From Vogesella aquatica (GTDB lineage: Bacteria; Pseudomonadota; Gammaproteobacteria; Burkholderiales; Chromobacteriaceae): a DNA stretch of 64,000 nt. Location: assembly GCF_028548455.1 (NCBI RefSeq), contig NZ_JAQQLF010000014.1, positions 1 to 64,000 of the forward strand, given 5' to 3'. A program made the translations under genes and the position numbers. Below the pieces are notes generated by a model. That model ran no database searches. It was not told the DNA's origin and was given only the letters and a program-made list of their open reading frames with translations. Below, in pieces: positions 46,630 through 54,528 of this stretch (position 1 is its first letter; each line of letters opens with the position of its first letter).

Positions 46630-47037
46630 ATGCGAATTTCTCTTGTTTCCTTTTCAGTATTACTGGGCGTGCTATCGCTCCCGGCAGAGGCAAACCCGGC
46701 CTTACTGAGCCATTACCAACAGCAGGCCCTACAAGAAAACCCGGGCTTTAGCGGGTTTTCGGCAGCACGCGGCAAACTGCTCTATTCACGCCAATCCAGT
46801 GCCAGCGGTAAAACCATGAGCTGCACCAGCTGCCATACTGCCGACCCCAGACAGCCCGGTAAAACACCCGCGTTCAGGGAACTGGCCCCCCTCGCACCCT
46901 CGGTGACACCTACCCGCTTTACGGACCTGAAAAAAGTGGAAAAGTGGTTTCGTCGCAACTGTGACGACGTTTATCAGCGCAGCTGTACAGCCCAGGAAAA
47001 AGGGGACTTTGTCAGCTGGATTCTCTCGGTGAAATAA
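46630..47037 (+). CDS. SHP-like monohaem c-type cytochrome (DUF1924)
   Basis: 135 residues from the ATG at 46630 (AGGAG nine bases before). Signal peptide MRISLVSFSVLLGVLSLPAE-A. DUF1924 fold: LLSHYQQQALQENPGFSGFS, RGKLLYSRQ, one haem site CTSCH, PSVTPTRFTDLKKVEKWFRR and a Cys pair (NCDDVYQRSC) that forms a disulfide in Rhodobacter SHP. SHP binds oxygen and small nitrogen ligands at a haem with an Asn distal ligand. DHC follows after 10 bases. Confidence 0.9.
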   Translation: MRISLVSFSVLLGVLSLPAEANPALLSHYQQQALQENPGFSGFSAARGKLLYSRQSSASGKTMSCTSCHTADPRQPGKTPAFRELAPLAPSVTPTRFTDLKKVEKWFRRNCDDVYQRSCTAQEKGDFVSWILSVK

Positions 47038-47047
47038 GGAGTGAACC

Positions 47048-47548
47048 ATGCATCACTGGCAAAAAATCCTGATGATGGCGGCGCTGATGCTATCGGGCAG
47101 CCTCTACGCGGATGATGATCACGAGGGTGACCACCATCGCCAGCCGAACCATACCAGGGTGAAAGCCCCGGCTGCGTGGCAGGCAGAATGCGGCAGTTGC
47201 CATATGGCCTATCCACCGGGAATGCTTCCCCCGGCCGCCTGGAAAAAACACATGGATACGCTACGGCAGCACTACGGCAGCAACGCCACACTGGATGCCG
47301 CCGATGAAAAAGCCATCCGCGACTTCCTGCAGCTGGCATCCAGTGAAAACCGGCAGCCGGTCCCGACCAGCAAACCGGGTGAGCCACCACGCATCACCGA
47401 TACGCGCTGGTTCCAGCACCAGCATGACGAGATTGCCCCTGCCATCTGGAAGCGAAAATCTGTCGGCAGCGCGGCCAACTGCATGGCATGCCACCACGGG
47501 GCTGCGCAGGGCGATTTCGACGAAGACAGTGTGCGTATTCCCCGCTGA
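47048..47548 (+). CDS. Dihaem cytochrome c (DHC family)
   Basis: 166 residues. Signal peptide ends near LYA; a His-rich start (DDDHEGDHHRQPNH) could bind metal. Two haem sites: CGSCH (with AYPPGMLPPAAWKKHM, typical of DHC) and CMACH near the C-terminus. DHC donates electrons to SHP and receives them from the membrane cytochrome b. Operon order SHP-DHC-PepSY. Confidence 0.92.
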   Translation: MHHWQKILMMAALMLSGSLYADDDHEGDHHRQPNHTRVKAPAAWQAECGSCHMAYPPGMLPPAAWKKHMDTLRQHYGSNATLDAADEKAIRDFLQLASSENRQPVPTSKPGEPPRITDTRWFQHQHDEIAPAIWKRKSVGSAANCMACHHGAAQGDFDEDSVRIPR

Positions 47549-47673
47549 GTTTTCGTGAACTGCCGTTGACCCACCTCGGCGCAAAAACAGATACCGGTAA
47601 GGTCTCGTTAAGGAATAACTGCTTAAATACACCCATACCTGTTAAACACAGGATTAACCACGGAGTTGAAACC

Positions 47674-47943
47674 ATGAAAAAATTTATCGCCATCGCCATG
47701 ATTGCCGCTTTTGCCTCCAGTGCCGCCATGGCCGGAGCGGAATGCAAAGCCCAACCCAAAGACAAATGGCAAAAAGAAGCAGATTTCCAGAAGAAACTGA
47801 CGGCTGATGGTTACAAGATCAAGAAATTCAAAGTATCCGGCAATTGCTACGAAATTTACGGCACAAACAAGGACGGAAAAAAAGTCGAAATTTACTTTGA
47901 CCCAGTGAGCGGCGCTCCGGCAAAAACCAATATCGAAAACTGA
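47674..47943 (+). CDS. PepSY-domain secreted protein
   Basis: 89 residues with signal peptide (MKKFIAIAMIAAFASSAAMA). The mature part EADFQKKLTADGYKIKKFKV, NCYEIYGTNKDGKKVEIYFD and PVSGAP is a single PepSY domain. Two Cys (ECK and NCY) could form a disulfide. GGAG precedes the start by nine bases. PepSY proteins occur regularly in DHC/SHP loci; the role is not known. Confidence 0.85.
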   Translation: MKKFIAIAMIAAFASSAAMAGAECKAQPKDKWQKEADFQKKLTADGYKIKKFKVSGNCYEIYGTNKDGKKVEIYFDPVSGAPAKTNIEN

Positions 47944-47955
47944 TTTTCCTTGCAT

Positions 47956-47993
47956 CAAAAAAAGCGCACTGTATTCAAACAGTGCGCTTTTTC
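47956..47993. terminator. Bidirectional terminator after the PepSY gene
   Basis: GCGCACTGT and ACAGTGCGC form a 9-bp GC-rich stem extended by A and T runs on both sides (AAAAAA before, TTTTT after). It lies between convergent genes and can serve both. The 100 bases to 48095 hold no convincing gene. Confidence 0.85.
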
Positions 47994-48094
47994 ACTAAAA
48001 TACACGAGCAGGCATGTAATGGCCGAGCCATTCCAGCAGCTCAGCCAGCCCCCTATTTTGGTCTTGCTCGCAAAACTGCTTCACACATAAAAAA

Positions 48095-49330
48095 CTAGAA
48101 ACGCATTGCCAGATAGACAGCGGATACCGCCAGTGTCAGCACGGTCACGGGGATACCCACGCGGGCGTGGCACTTCCAGTCAATAACGACCCCTCTGCGG
48201 GCAGCCGCATCCACCACAATGATGTTGGCAATACTGCCGACAATGAGCAGGTTCCCTGCCAGTGTGCTGACCAATGCAAGCAACAAACCACTCATCTCAT
48301 GCTGCGCCACTGGCAGCAGCAGCATCACGGCGGGCACGTTTGACACGATGTTGGACAGCAGGAAGGTAGCTGCAAATAATGGCCCCGGCTGGTCCAGATA
48401 TATCCCCAGCGATGAAAGGTACTGGATGGCATCGGCAGTAACGCCCGTGCGCTGCAGGGCATGGTTCACGACAAAAAGGCTGATGAACAAGACCAGCAGC
48501 TCCCAGTCCACCAGGCCCAGCATATGCCGGGAATGCAGCTGGCGGCTCATGAGCAAGATACCGGCCCCGATAAGCGCCATATGCTCGGCAGGCCACGGTG
48601 CCACAAGAAAGGCAATCAGCAGCGCGGCAGCAATCACCAGCCCCTTGGCCGTTTGCCAGGCGTTGAATGGCACAGCCTCTCGCTGCACACCCGGTACTGC
48701 TGCATGGCTTGCTACTGCCTCCTGTTCCTGCCAGCGCCCGCCACGCTGCCAAACGATTACCCCCCAGGTCGCCAGCAGCCCCAGCCCCACCGGCAACGCC
48801 GCATCCAGAAAATAGCCTGCAAATGGCAAGCGCAAGGTTTGCCCTATCAGCATGTTTTGCGGGTTACCAATCAAGGTGGCAGCCGAACCAATGTTGGCCG
48901 CACACGCCAGCGCCAGCAAGAAAGGTACGGGAGCCAGCTTGCGTTGCTTGCATGCATCGACCAGTACCGGCGCAATCGCCAGGCAAACGATGTCATTGCT
49001 GAATACGGCAGACAGCGCGGCAACCGTGGCGATCAGTACCGCCAGCAATACCGGCGGGCGCAGTGACAGTGCGGCAAGCTTGTAGGTTATCCAGTCGTAA
49101 AACCCGCCAAGGCGCATTTGCGCCGAAATCACCATAAAGGAAAACAGCAGAATGACGGTAGGCAGATGGATGGCCGCTACCGCTTGTTCCGGGCTCAGCG
49201 CGTTGATGCTGATCAATGCGATGGCACCGAGCAGAGCCACGCCGGTACGGTCCAGCTGCAGGAACGGCAGCCCGCCAAGAATCATGCCAAGGTAGACGAC
49301 GAGGAAGACGATGAGAATAGTGGTGATCAT
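48095..49330 (-). CDS. SLC13/ArsB-superfamily anion transporter
   Basis: 411 residues with about 11 membrane helices. The central SAVFSNDIVCLAIAPVLVD and IGSAATLIGNPQNMLIG segments, and LLSNIVSNVPAVMLLLP in the second half, are the paired re-entrant motifs (S-N-D-x and N-x-V-P) of the ion-transporter superfamily. Likely transports dicarboxylate, citrate, sulfate or arsenite; the exact ion cannot be called. No partner genes. Confidence 0.85.
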   Translation of the reverse strand: MITTILIVFLVVYLGMILGGLPFLQLDRTGVALLGAIALISINALSPEQAVAAIHLPTVILLFSFMVISAQMRLGGFYDWITYKLAALSLRPPVLLAVLIATVAALSAVFSNDIVCLAIAPVLVDACKQRKLAPVPFLLALACAANIGSAATLIGNPQNMLIGQTLRLPFAGYFLDAALPVGLGLLATWGVIVWQRGGRWQEQEAVASHAAVPGVQREAVPFNAWQTAKGLVIAAALLIAFLVAPWPAEHMALIGAGILLMSRQLHSRHMLGLVDWELLVLFISLFVVNHALQRTGVTADAIQYLSSLGIYLDQPGPLFAATFLLSNIVSNVPAVMLLLPVAQHEMSGLLLALVSTLAGNLLIVGSIANIIVVDAAARRGVVIDWKCHARVGIPVTVLTLAVSAVYLAMRF

Positions 49331-49497
49331 GGTGATTTCGCAGGCTGGCGCATCCCCATTGACGCACCGTTTAAAGAGGGTCGATGGCAGACACCCTCAA
49401 GGAATATGCCCATCTTAACAAAACTTGCAAAACACACTCACTCAGCAATGACTTGCCTGCACGGCTACAGCTGCCTGCCCACCGCATCGGCTACGGT

Positions 49498-49656
49498 ATG
49501 TTTACCTTGTCGCAGCTGAAAATCATCCGGAAAGTCATCCGCCTGTCGGTGCTCATCCCCTTTGCCATGCTCTGCGCGCACCCGCCGTTCAAGTGGGACT
49601 ATGTCCAGGCAGGCACCTGCCTGGCGGGCACGGTGTATTTCATGTTTCGCGGCTAG
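49498..49656 (+). CDS. Possible small two-helix membrane protein
   Basis: 52-residue frame MFTLSQLKIIRKVIRLSVLI followed by PFAMLCAHPPFKWDYVQAGT and a Gly-rich end. It lies in the gap between SLC13 and SulP genes and has two hydrophobic stretches with charged ends. No clear ribosome site precedes the ATG, and no family is recognised. A word copy (GCGGCCAACC, 49665) lies just beyond the stop. Confidence 0.35.
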   Translation: MFTLSQLKIIRKVIRLSVLIPFAMLCAHPPFKWDYVQAGTCLAGTVYFMFRG

Positions 49657-49778
49657 CGTCTGTTGCGGCCAACCTTGCGCTGGCGCACAGCATGTTGCTG
49701 TAGCACGCTTAACCCTTGAAACAGGCAGGGTTTATTGCTTAGTCTGATGGCAATACAACTCGAACAAGACTGCCTGCC

Positions 49779-51452
49779 ATGCTCACCGCCTTGCCGGGGC
49801 TGCGCCCCACCCTGCTGGATACCCTGCGCCACTACAACCGCCAGCTGTTCCGCCAGGACCTGATGGCCGGGCTGACGGTGGGCATTGTGGCCCTGCCGCT
49901 GGCCATGGCGTTTGCCATCGCCAGTGGTGTGCCGCCGCAGGCGGGGATTTTTACCGCCGTGATTGCCGGCTTTATTGCCTCGGTGCTGGGCGGCACGCGG
50001 CTTTGCGTTACCGGGCCTACCGGAGCGTTTATCGTCATCATCTACGGCATTGTGCTGAAGTACGGTGTGGCCAACCTGATTATCTGTACCTTCATGGCCG
50101 GGGTGATGCTGGTGATCATGGGCTTGCTGCGGCTGGGGCAGGTCATCAAGTTTTTCCCCATGCCGCTGATTACCGGCTTTACCAACGGTATTGCCGTGCT
50201 GATTTTCCTTACCCAGCTGAAAGACTTTTTCGGTCTGCCCATCGACAAGATGCCGGCAGGCTTCTTTGCGGTAATGGATTTGCTGCGCATCACCCTGCCG
50301 CAGTTCGACCCGCTGACGCTGGCCATCTCCATGGCGTCGCTGCTGCTGATCCTGTTCTGGCCCAAGCGGCTGGGCAAAACCCTGCCGGGGCCGTTTGTGG
50401 CGCTGATCCTGGCCACGCTGACCGTGGCACTGTTCGAGCTGCCGCTGGCCACCATAGGCAGCAAATTCGGCGGCATACCACAGGGGCTGCCAGGCTTTCA
50501 CGGCCTGAGCTTTGACCCGGAACACCTGTCCGACCTGCTGGCGCCGGCCTTTACCATTGCCCTGCTGGGCGCGATCGAATCGCTGCTGTGCGCGGTGGTG
50601 GCCGACAGCCTCACCGGCGACAAGCACGACGCCAACCAGGAGCTGATCGCCCAGGGCGTGGCCAATATGGTGGTGCCGTTCTTTGGCGGCATTCCCGCCA
50701 CCGGGGCGATAGCGCGCACGGCCACCAATATCAGCAACGGCGGGCAAACGCCGGTATCGGGCATTGTGCACGCGGTCTTGCTGCTGCTGGTGATTCTGGT
50801 GGCGGCACCGTTGGCCGCGTACATTCCGCTGGCAGCGCTGGCGGCCATCCTGATCTCGGTAGCCATCAAGATGGGCGACTGGGATATCCGCAAGGCCGCG
50901 CAGTTCCCGCGCCAGGACACGGCGGTGCTGGCCATTACCTTTGCCCTGACGGTGATCTTTGACCTGACCATTGCGGTAGAAATCGGCCTGCTGATTGCCG
51001 CCGTGTTTTTTATCAAGCGCATGGCCGCCAGTACCAGCGTGCAGCAGCTCAAGCCGGAGCACGCCGTGCTGTACGAGCGCCATTCGATTGCCGGCAAACA
51101 CGTACCTGCGGGCTGCGTAGCCTACCGCGTAGAAGGAGCACTGTTTTTTGGTGCGGCCGATACGGTAGAGCAGATTGCCCAGGAAGCCCCCGAGGCGCGG
51201 GTGATCATCCTGCAGCTGCACCGCCTGGTGCTGCTGGACACCAGCGGCCTGCTGGCGCTGTCGGCACTGAACCAGCGCCTGGCGCAGCAAAACCGCACGC
51301 TGGTGATCTGCGGCGCGGGTACCGAAGTTACCGCCATGATACGCAGCGCCCACCTGGCCGAAGAAATGGGGCCGCGCAATATCCAGCCCGACCTCACCAC
51401 CGCCCTGCAGCGGGCGGAAGAAGTACTGATCAGCGGCGTGGTGTGGGGCTAG
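49779..51452 (+). CDS. SulP-family anion transporter with STAS domain
   Basis: 557 residues. Membrane domain of about 14 helices with MAGLTVGIVALPLAMAFAIA, VTGPTGAFIVIIYGI and LTGDKHDANQELIAQGVANM (SulP motif), and a C-terminal STAS domain (about 440-545, VIILQLHRLVLLDTSGLLAL). It may carry sulfate, bicarbonate or dicarboxylates; substrates differ within the family. Convergent with ppk2 and sharing a bidirectional terminator with it. Confidence 0.92.
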   Translation: MLTALPGLRPTLLDTLRHYNRQLFRQDLMAGLTVGIVALPLAMAFAIASGVPPQAGIFTAVIAGFIASVLGGTRLCVTGPTGAFIVIIYGIVLKYGVANLIICTFMAGVMLVIMGLLRLGQVIKFFPMPLITGFTNGIAVLIFLTQLKDFFGLPIDKMPAGFFAVMDLLRITLPQFDPLTLAISMASLLLILFWPKRLGKTLPGPFVALILATLTVALFELPLATIGSKFGGIPQGLPGFHGLSFDPEHLSDLLAPAFTIALLGAIESLLCAVVADSLTGDKHDANQELIAQGVANMVVPFFGGIPATGAIARTATNISNGGQTPVSGIVHAVLLLLVILVAAPLAAYIPLAALAAILISVAIKMGDWDIRKAAQFPRQDTAVLAITFALTVIFDLTIAVEIGLLIAAVFFIKRMAASTSVQQLKPEHAVLYERHSIAGKHVPAGCVAYRVEGALFFGAADTVEQIAQEAPEARVIILQLHRLVLLDTSGLLALSALNQRLAQQNRTLVICGAGTEVTAMIRSAHLAEEMGPRNIQPDLTTALQRAEEVLISGVVWG

Positions 51453-51478
51453 CCCGCCACCGGCGATAGCCGGCAAAC

Positions 51479-51518
51479 AAAAAAGGTTGGCCGCAATCGC
51501 ACTGCGGCCAACCTTTTT
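51479..51518. terminator. Bidirectional terminator formed by paired GGTTGGCCGC words
   Basis: AAAAAGGTTGGCCGCA at 51480-51495 and TGCGGCCAACCTTTTT at 51503-51518 form a perfect 16-bp stem with a 7-base loop between the convergent sulP and ppk2 genes. The GC core of each arm is the abundant word, exactly as uptake sequences form terminators in Neisseria. Confidence 0.92.
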
Positions 51519-51534
51519 GCTGCCTGGCGGCGTA

Positions 51535-52560
51535 TCAGAAGCTGCTGATATCTTTTTCGGAAGGCTCGAACACCTCGGCGGCGGCACCGACAATGCGCTC
51601 GTCCGGCTTCAGGATGGCGGTGTTCTTGTTGGGGTACGGCAACGTCCACAGGAAGTGGCGCAGGCAGTTCAGCCGCGCGCGCTTTTTGTCGTCGGACTTG
51701 ATCACCGTCCACGGCGCATCTGCGGTATCGGTATGGAAGAACATCGCCTTCTTGGCTTCGGTGTAGTCGTCCCACTTGTCCAGCGACTGGATATCGATAG
51801 GCGACAGCTTCCAGTGCTTGAGCGGGTCGTCGCGGCGCGAGATAAAGCGGCGCAGCTGCTCTTCGCGGCTTACCGAGAACCAGAACTTGAACAGGCGGAT
51901 GCCGCTGTTCACCAGCATGCGCTCCAGCTGCGGGGTCTGGCGCATGAATTCCAGGTACTCCTGCGGCGTACAAAAGCCCATCACGCGCTCGACACCGGCG
52001 CGGTTGTACCAGCTACGGTCAAACAGCACCATTTCACCGGCGGTAGGCAGCAGCGGGATATAACGCTGGAAGTACCACTGGCCACGCTCTTGCTCGGTGG
52101 GTTTTTCCAGCGCCACTACGCGCGCGCCGCGCGGGTTCAGGTGCTCCATGAAGCGCTTGATGGTACCGCCCTTGCCTGCTGCGTCGCGGCCCTCAAAAAT
52201 CACCACAATTTTCTGGCCGGTTTCTTTCACCCAGTTCTGCACCTTCAGCAGCTCTACTTGCAGCTCGGCTTTCTGGCGCTCGTAATCGGCACGCTTGATG
52301 CGGTTTTTGTACGGGTAAGCGGCTGGCAGCGGCGCGCTGTTGCTGTCTTCTGCCGTGCCATGCGGCGCGTGCGCTACCTGCATGGCCACCGGTGCGTGGC
52401 TGACGGCCTCGATCTCGCGGGCCGCCGCCTCGCGTTGCGCCTGGGCCGACGGTTTGCGCCGGCGGCCCGCCGGGCGCGCAGCGGCTTGCAGGGTCGCCGC
52501 TTCGCCAGGGGTTTGCGGGGTGTCAGGGTTGGCCGCCATGGCCTTTTCATTCTCATTCAT
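51535..52560 (-). CDS. ppk2: Polyphosphate kinase 2
   Basis: 341 residues from the ATG at 52560 (AGGAG six bases before). N-terminal 80 residues are low-complexity and include an Ala-Ala-Asn from the 10-mer; then the PPK2 core: VIFEGRDAAGKGGTIKRF (Walker A), a basic lid, FDRSWYNRAGVERVMGFC (Walker B with Asp-Arg), KFWFSVSREEQLRRF and DTADAPWTVIKSDDKKRARL. PPK2 uses polyphosphate to make GTP or ATP. Single core domain, class I-like length. Confidence 0.93.
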   Translation of the reverse strand: MNENEKAMAANPDTPQTPGEAATLQAAARPAGRRRKPSAQAQREAAAREIEAVSHAPVAMQVAHAPHGTAEDSNSAPLPAAYPYKNRIKRADYERQKAELQVELLKVQNWVKETGQKIVVIFEGRDAAGKGGTIKRFMEHLNPRGARVVALEKPTEQERGQWYFQRYIPLLPTAGEMVLFDRSWYNRAGVERVMGFCTPQEYLEFMRQTPQLERMLVNSGIRLFKFWFSVSREEQLRRFISRRDDPLKHWKLSPIDIQSLDKWDDYTEAKKAMFFHTDTADAPWTVIKSDDKKRARLNCLRHFLWTLPYPNKNTAILKPDERIVGAAAEVFEPSEKDISSF

Positions 52561-52613
52561 GGGCTGCTCCTGGGGGGTGGGTAAACGATTCATGCTACGC
52601 CGATGTCCTGCGC

Positions 52614-52635
52614 CATTTATCGATTTCGATAAATG
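52614..52635. promoter_or_regulatory. 10-bp perfect dyad between ppk2 and glnS
   Basis: CATTTATCGA, TT, TCGATAAATG is a perfect palindrome with 2-base centre in the 177-base gap between the divergent ppk2 and glnS genes. Its size and symmetry fit an operator for a dimeric regulator, not a terminator, since no T run follows. GCGCCAT and ATGGCGC flank it at unequal distances. Confidence 0.55.
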
Positions 52636-52737
52636 TGCTTGATATGGCGCAAATCACCTGCCCCAATTACCCACTATCCGCGATACCGGGGTTATCGGTT
52701 ACAATCGTGCGATTATCTATTGCTACAAGAAAAGTCG

Positions 52738-54423
52738 ATGTCTGCAGAAAACAATGCCCCGGTGATCAGCAACTTCATCCGCTCGATCATCGATGAAGAC
52801 TTGGCCACAGGCAAACGTGCCGCCGTGGTGACCCGCTTTCCGCCAGAGCCGAACGGCTACGCCCACGTAGGCCACGCCAAGGCGATCTGCATCAACTTTG
52901 GCCTGGCCGAAGACTACAACGGCCAGTGCAACCTGCGCATGGACGACACCAACCCGGAAAAAGAATCCGACGAGTTCGTGCAAGCCTTCCGCGAGGACAT
53001 CAGCTGGCTGGGCTTCAAGTGGAACGGCGAGATCCGTTTTGCTTCCGATTACTTCGGCCAACTGTACGACTTTGCCGTAGAGCTGATCCGCGCCGGCAAG
53101 GCTTTTGTCTGCGACCTGACCCCGGACGAAATGCGCGAATACCGTGGCGGCCTGACGGCACCGGGCAAGAACAGCCCCTACCGTGAGCGCAGCGTAGAGG
53201 AAAACCTCGACCTGTTCACGCGCATGAAGAACGGCGAGTTTGCCGACGGCAGCAAGACGCTGCGCCTGAAAATCGATATGGCCTCGCCCAATATCAACCT
53301 GCGCGACCCGGCCATCTACCGCATCCGCCGTGTGCATCACCACCGTACCGGCGACGCGTGGTGCATCTACCCGATGTACGACTACACGCACTGCATTTCC
53401 GACGCCATCGAAGGCATCACCCACAGCCTGTGCTCGCTGGAGTTCGAAGACCACCGCCCGCTGTACGACTGGGTGCTGGACAACATCAGCATCGGCCACC
53501 ACCCGCAGCAGATCGAATTCTCGCGCCTGGAGCTGCTGTACGCACTGACCTCCAAGCGCAAACTGCAGCACCTGGTGAACCAGGGCGTGGTCACCGGCTG
53601 GGACGACCCGCGCATGCCTACCATCGCCGGCATGCGCCGCCGCGGCTACAGCCCGGCTGGCGTGCGCCTGTTTACGCAGCGCATTGGCGTATCCAAGAGC
53701 GAAAACATCATCGACATGTCGGTGCTGGAAGGCGCGGTGCGTGAATCGCTGGAAAACGAATCGCCACGCGTGATTGCGGTACTGGACCCGATCAAGGTGA
53801 CCCTCACCAACTATCAGGACGGTGTCACCGGCAGCCGCAGCGCGCCGTTCCACCCGCACCACCCGGAAATGGGCGAGCGCGACATCCCGCTGGCACGCGA
53901 GATCTACATCGAACGCGAAGACTTTGCCGAAGTACCACCGCCGAAGTGGCAGCGCCTGACGCCGGGCGGCGAAGTGCGCCTGCGCTACAGCTACGTGATC
54001 AAGTGCGATGAAGTAGTCAAGGACGACAGCGGCAACGTGGTAGAGCTGAAGTGCTCGATCGACCACGACACGCTGGGCCAGAACCCGGTTGGCCGCAAAG
54101 TGAAAGGCGTGATCCACTGGATTGCCGCCCATCACGCCATCGAAGCCGAAGTGCGCCTGTACGACCGCCTGTTCACCGAAGCACGCCCGGACGCGGTGCG
54201 TGGTGAGGACGGCGAATACGTGGACTTCATGAACTTCCTGAACCCGGCCTCGCTGACCACCATTACCGGCTATGTCGAGCCGGTGGTGTTGCAGGCGGCG
54301 CCGGAAACCCGCTACCAGTTCGAGCGTATCGGTTATTTCGTGACCGACCGCCGCGAACACCAGGCGGGCGCCAAACCGGTGTTCAACCGCACCGTTGGCC
54401 TGAAAGACAACTGGAGCAAATAA
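52738..54423 (+). CDS. glnS: Glutaminyl-tRNA synthetase
   Basis: 561 residues from the ATG at 52738. It charges tRNA-Gln directly. The HIGH-like motif is [16 protein letters not shown], the class-Ic catalytic region has MDDTNPEKE, and the KMSKS-like motif is VSKSE near residue 320. The C-terminal anticodon-binding beta-barrels (about 345-550) include DYNGQC-distal [12 protein letters not shown] and [11 protein letters not shown] strong terminator follows. Presence of GlnRS means no need for the indirect amidation route for Gln. Confidence 0.97.
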   Translation: MSAENNAPVISNFIRSIIDEDLATGKRAAVVTRFPPEPNGYAHVGHAKAICINFGLAEDYNGQCNLRMDDTNPEKESDEFVQAFREDISWLGFKWNGEIRFASDYFGQLYDFAVELIRAGKAFVCDLTPDEMREYRGGLTAPGKNSPYRERSVEENLDLFTRMKNGEFADGSKTLRLKIDMASPNINLRDPAIYRIRRVHHHRTGDAWCIYPMYDYTHCISDAIEGITHSLCSLEFEDHRPLYDWVLDNISIGHHPQQIEFSRLELLYALTSKRKLQHLVNQGVVTGWDDPRMPTIAGMRRRGYSPAGVRLFTQRIGVSKSENIIDMSVLEGAVRESLENESPRVIAVLDPIKVTLTNYQDGVTGSRSAPFHPHHPEMGERDIPLAREIYIEREDFAEVPPPKWQRLTPGGEVRLRYSYVIKCDEVVKDDSGNVVELKCSIDHDTLGQNPVGRKVKGVIHWIAAHHAIEAEVRLYDRLFTEARPDAVRGEDGEYVDFMNFLNPASLTTITGYVEPVVLQAAPETRYQFERIGYFVTDRREHQAGAKPVFNRTVGLKDNWSK

Positions 54424-54434
54424 ATCCAGCCATC

Positions 54435-54472
54435 ACGGCAAGCCCTGCACGCAGGGGCTTGCCGTTTTTTTT
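54435..54472 (+). terminator. Intrinsic terminator of glnS
   Basis: ACGGCAAGCCC at 54435-54445 pairs with GGGCTTGCCGT ending at 54464, followed by eight T residues. Confidence 0.93.
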
Positions 54473-54528
54473 TGCCCTGCGCGATACTGCAGGCTCTGCG
54501 TCTATAAAACGAAATACGGGGCCCATCC

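Noticed and set aside
47997-48083. Short minus-strand frame (about 29 codons, GTG start) downstream of the SLC13-like gene
   Set aside because: No ribosome site, no hydrophobic or family features, and it lies between a terminator and a gene end.
49653-51593. Long open frame antisense to sulP, rich in Gln, His and Arg
   Set aside because: Composition is typical of the complement of a membrane protein gene; no motifs or start signal.
52723-54360. Long open frame antisense to glnS
   Set aside because: It mirrors the synthetase gene codon by codon, reads as His/Val/Ala-rich low-information protein, and has no ribosome site; it is a by-product of GC-rich codon usage.
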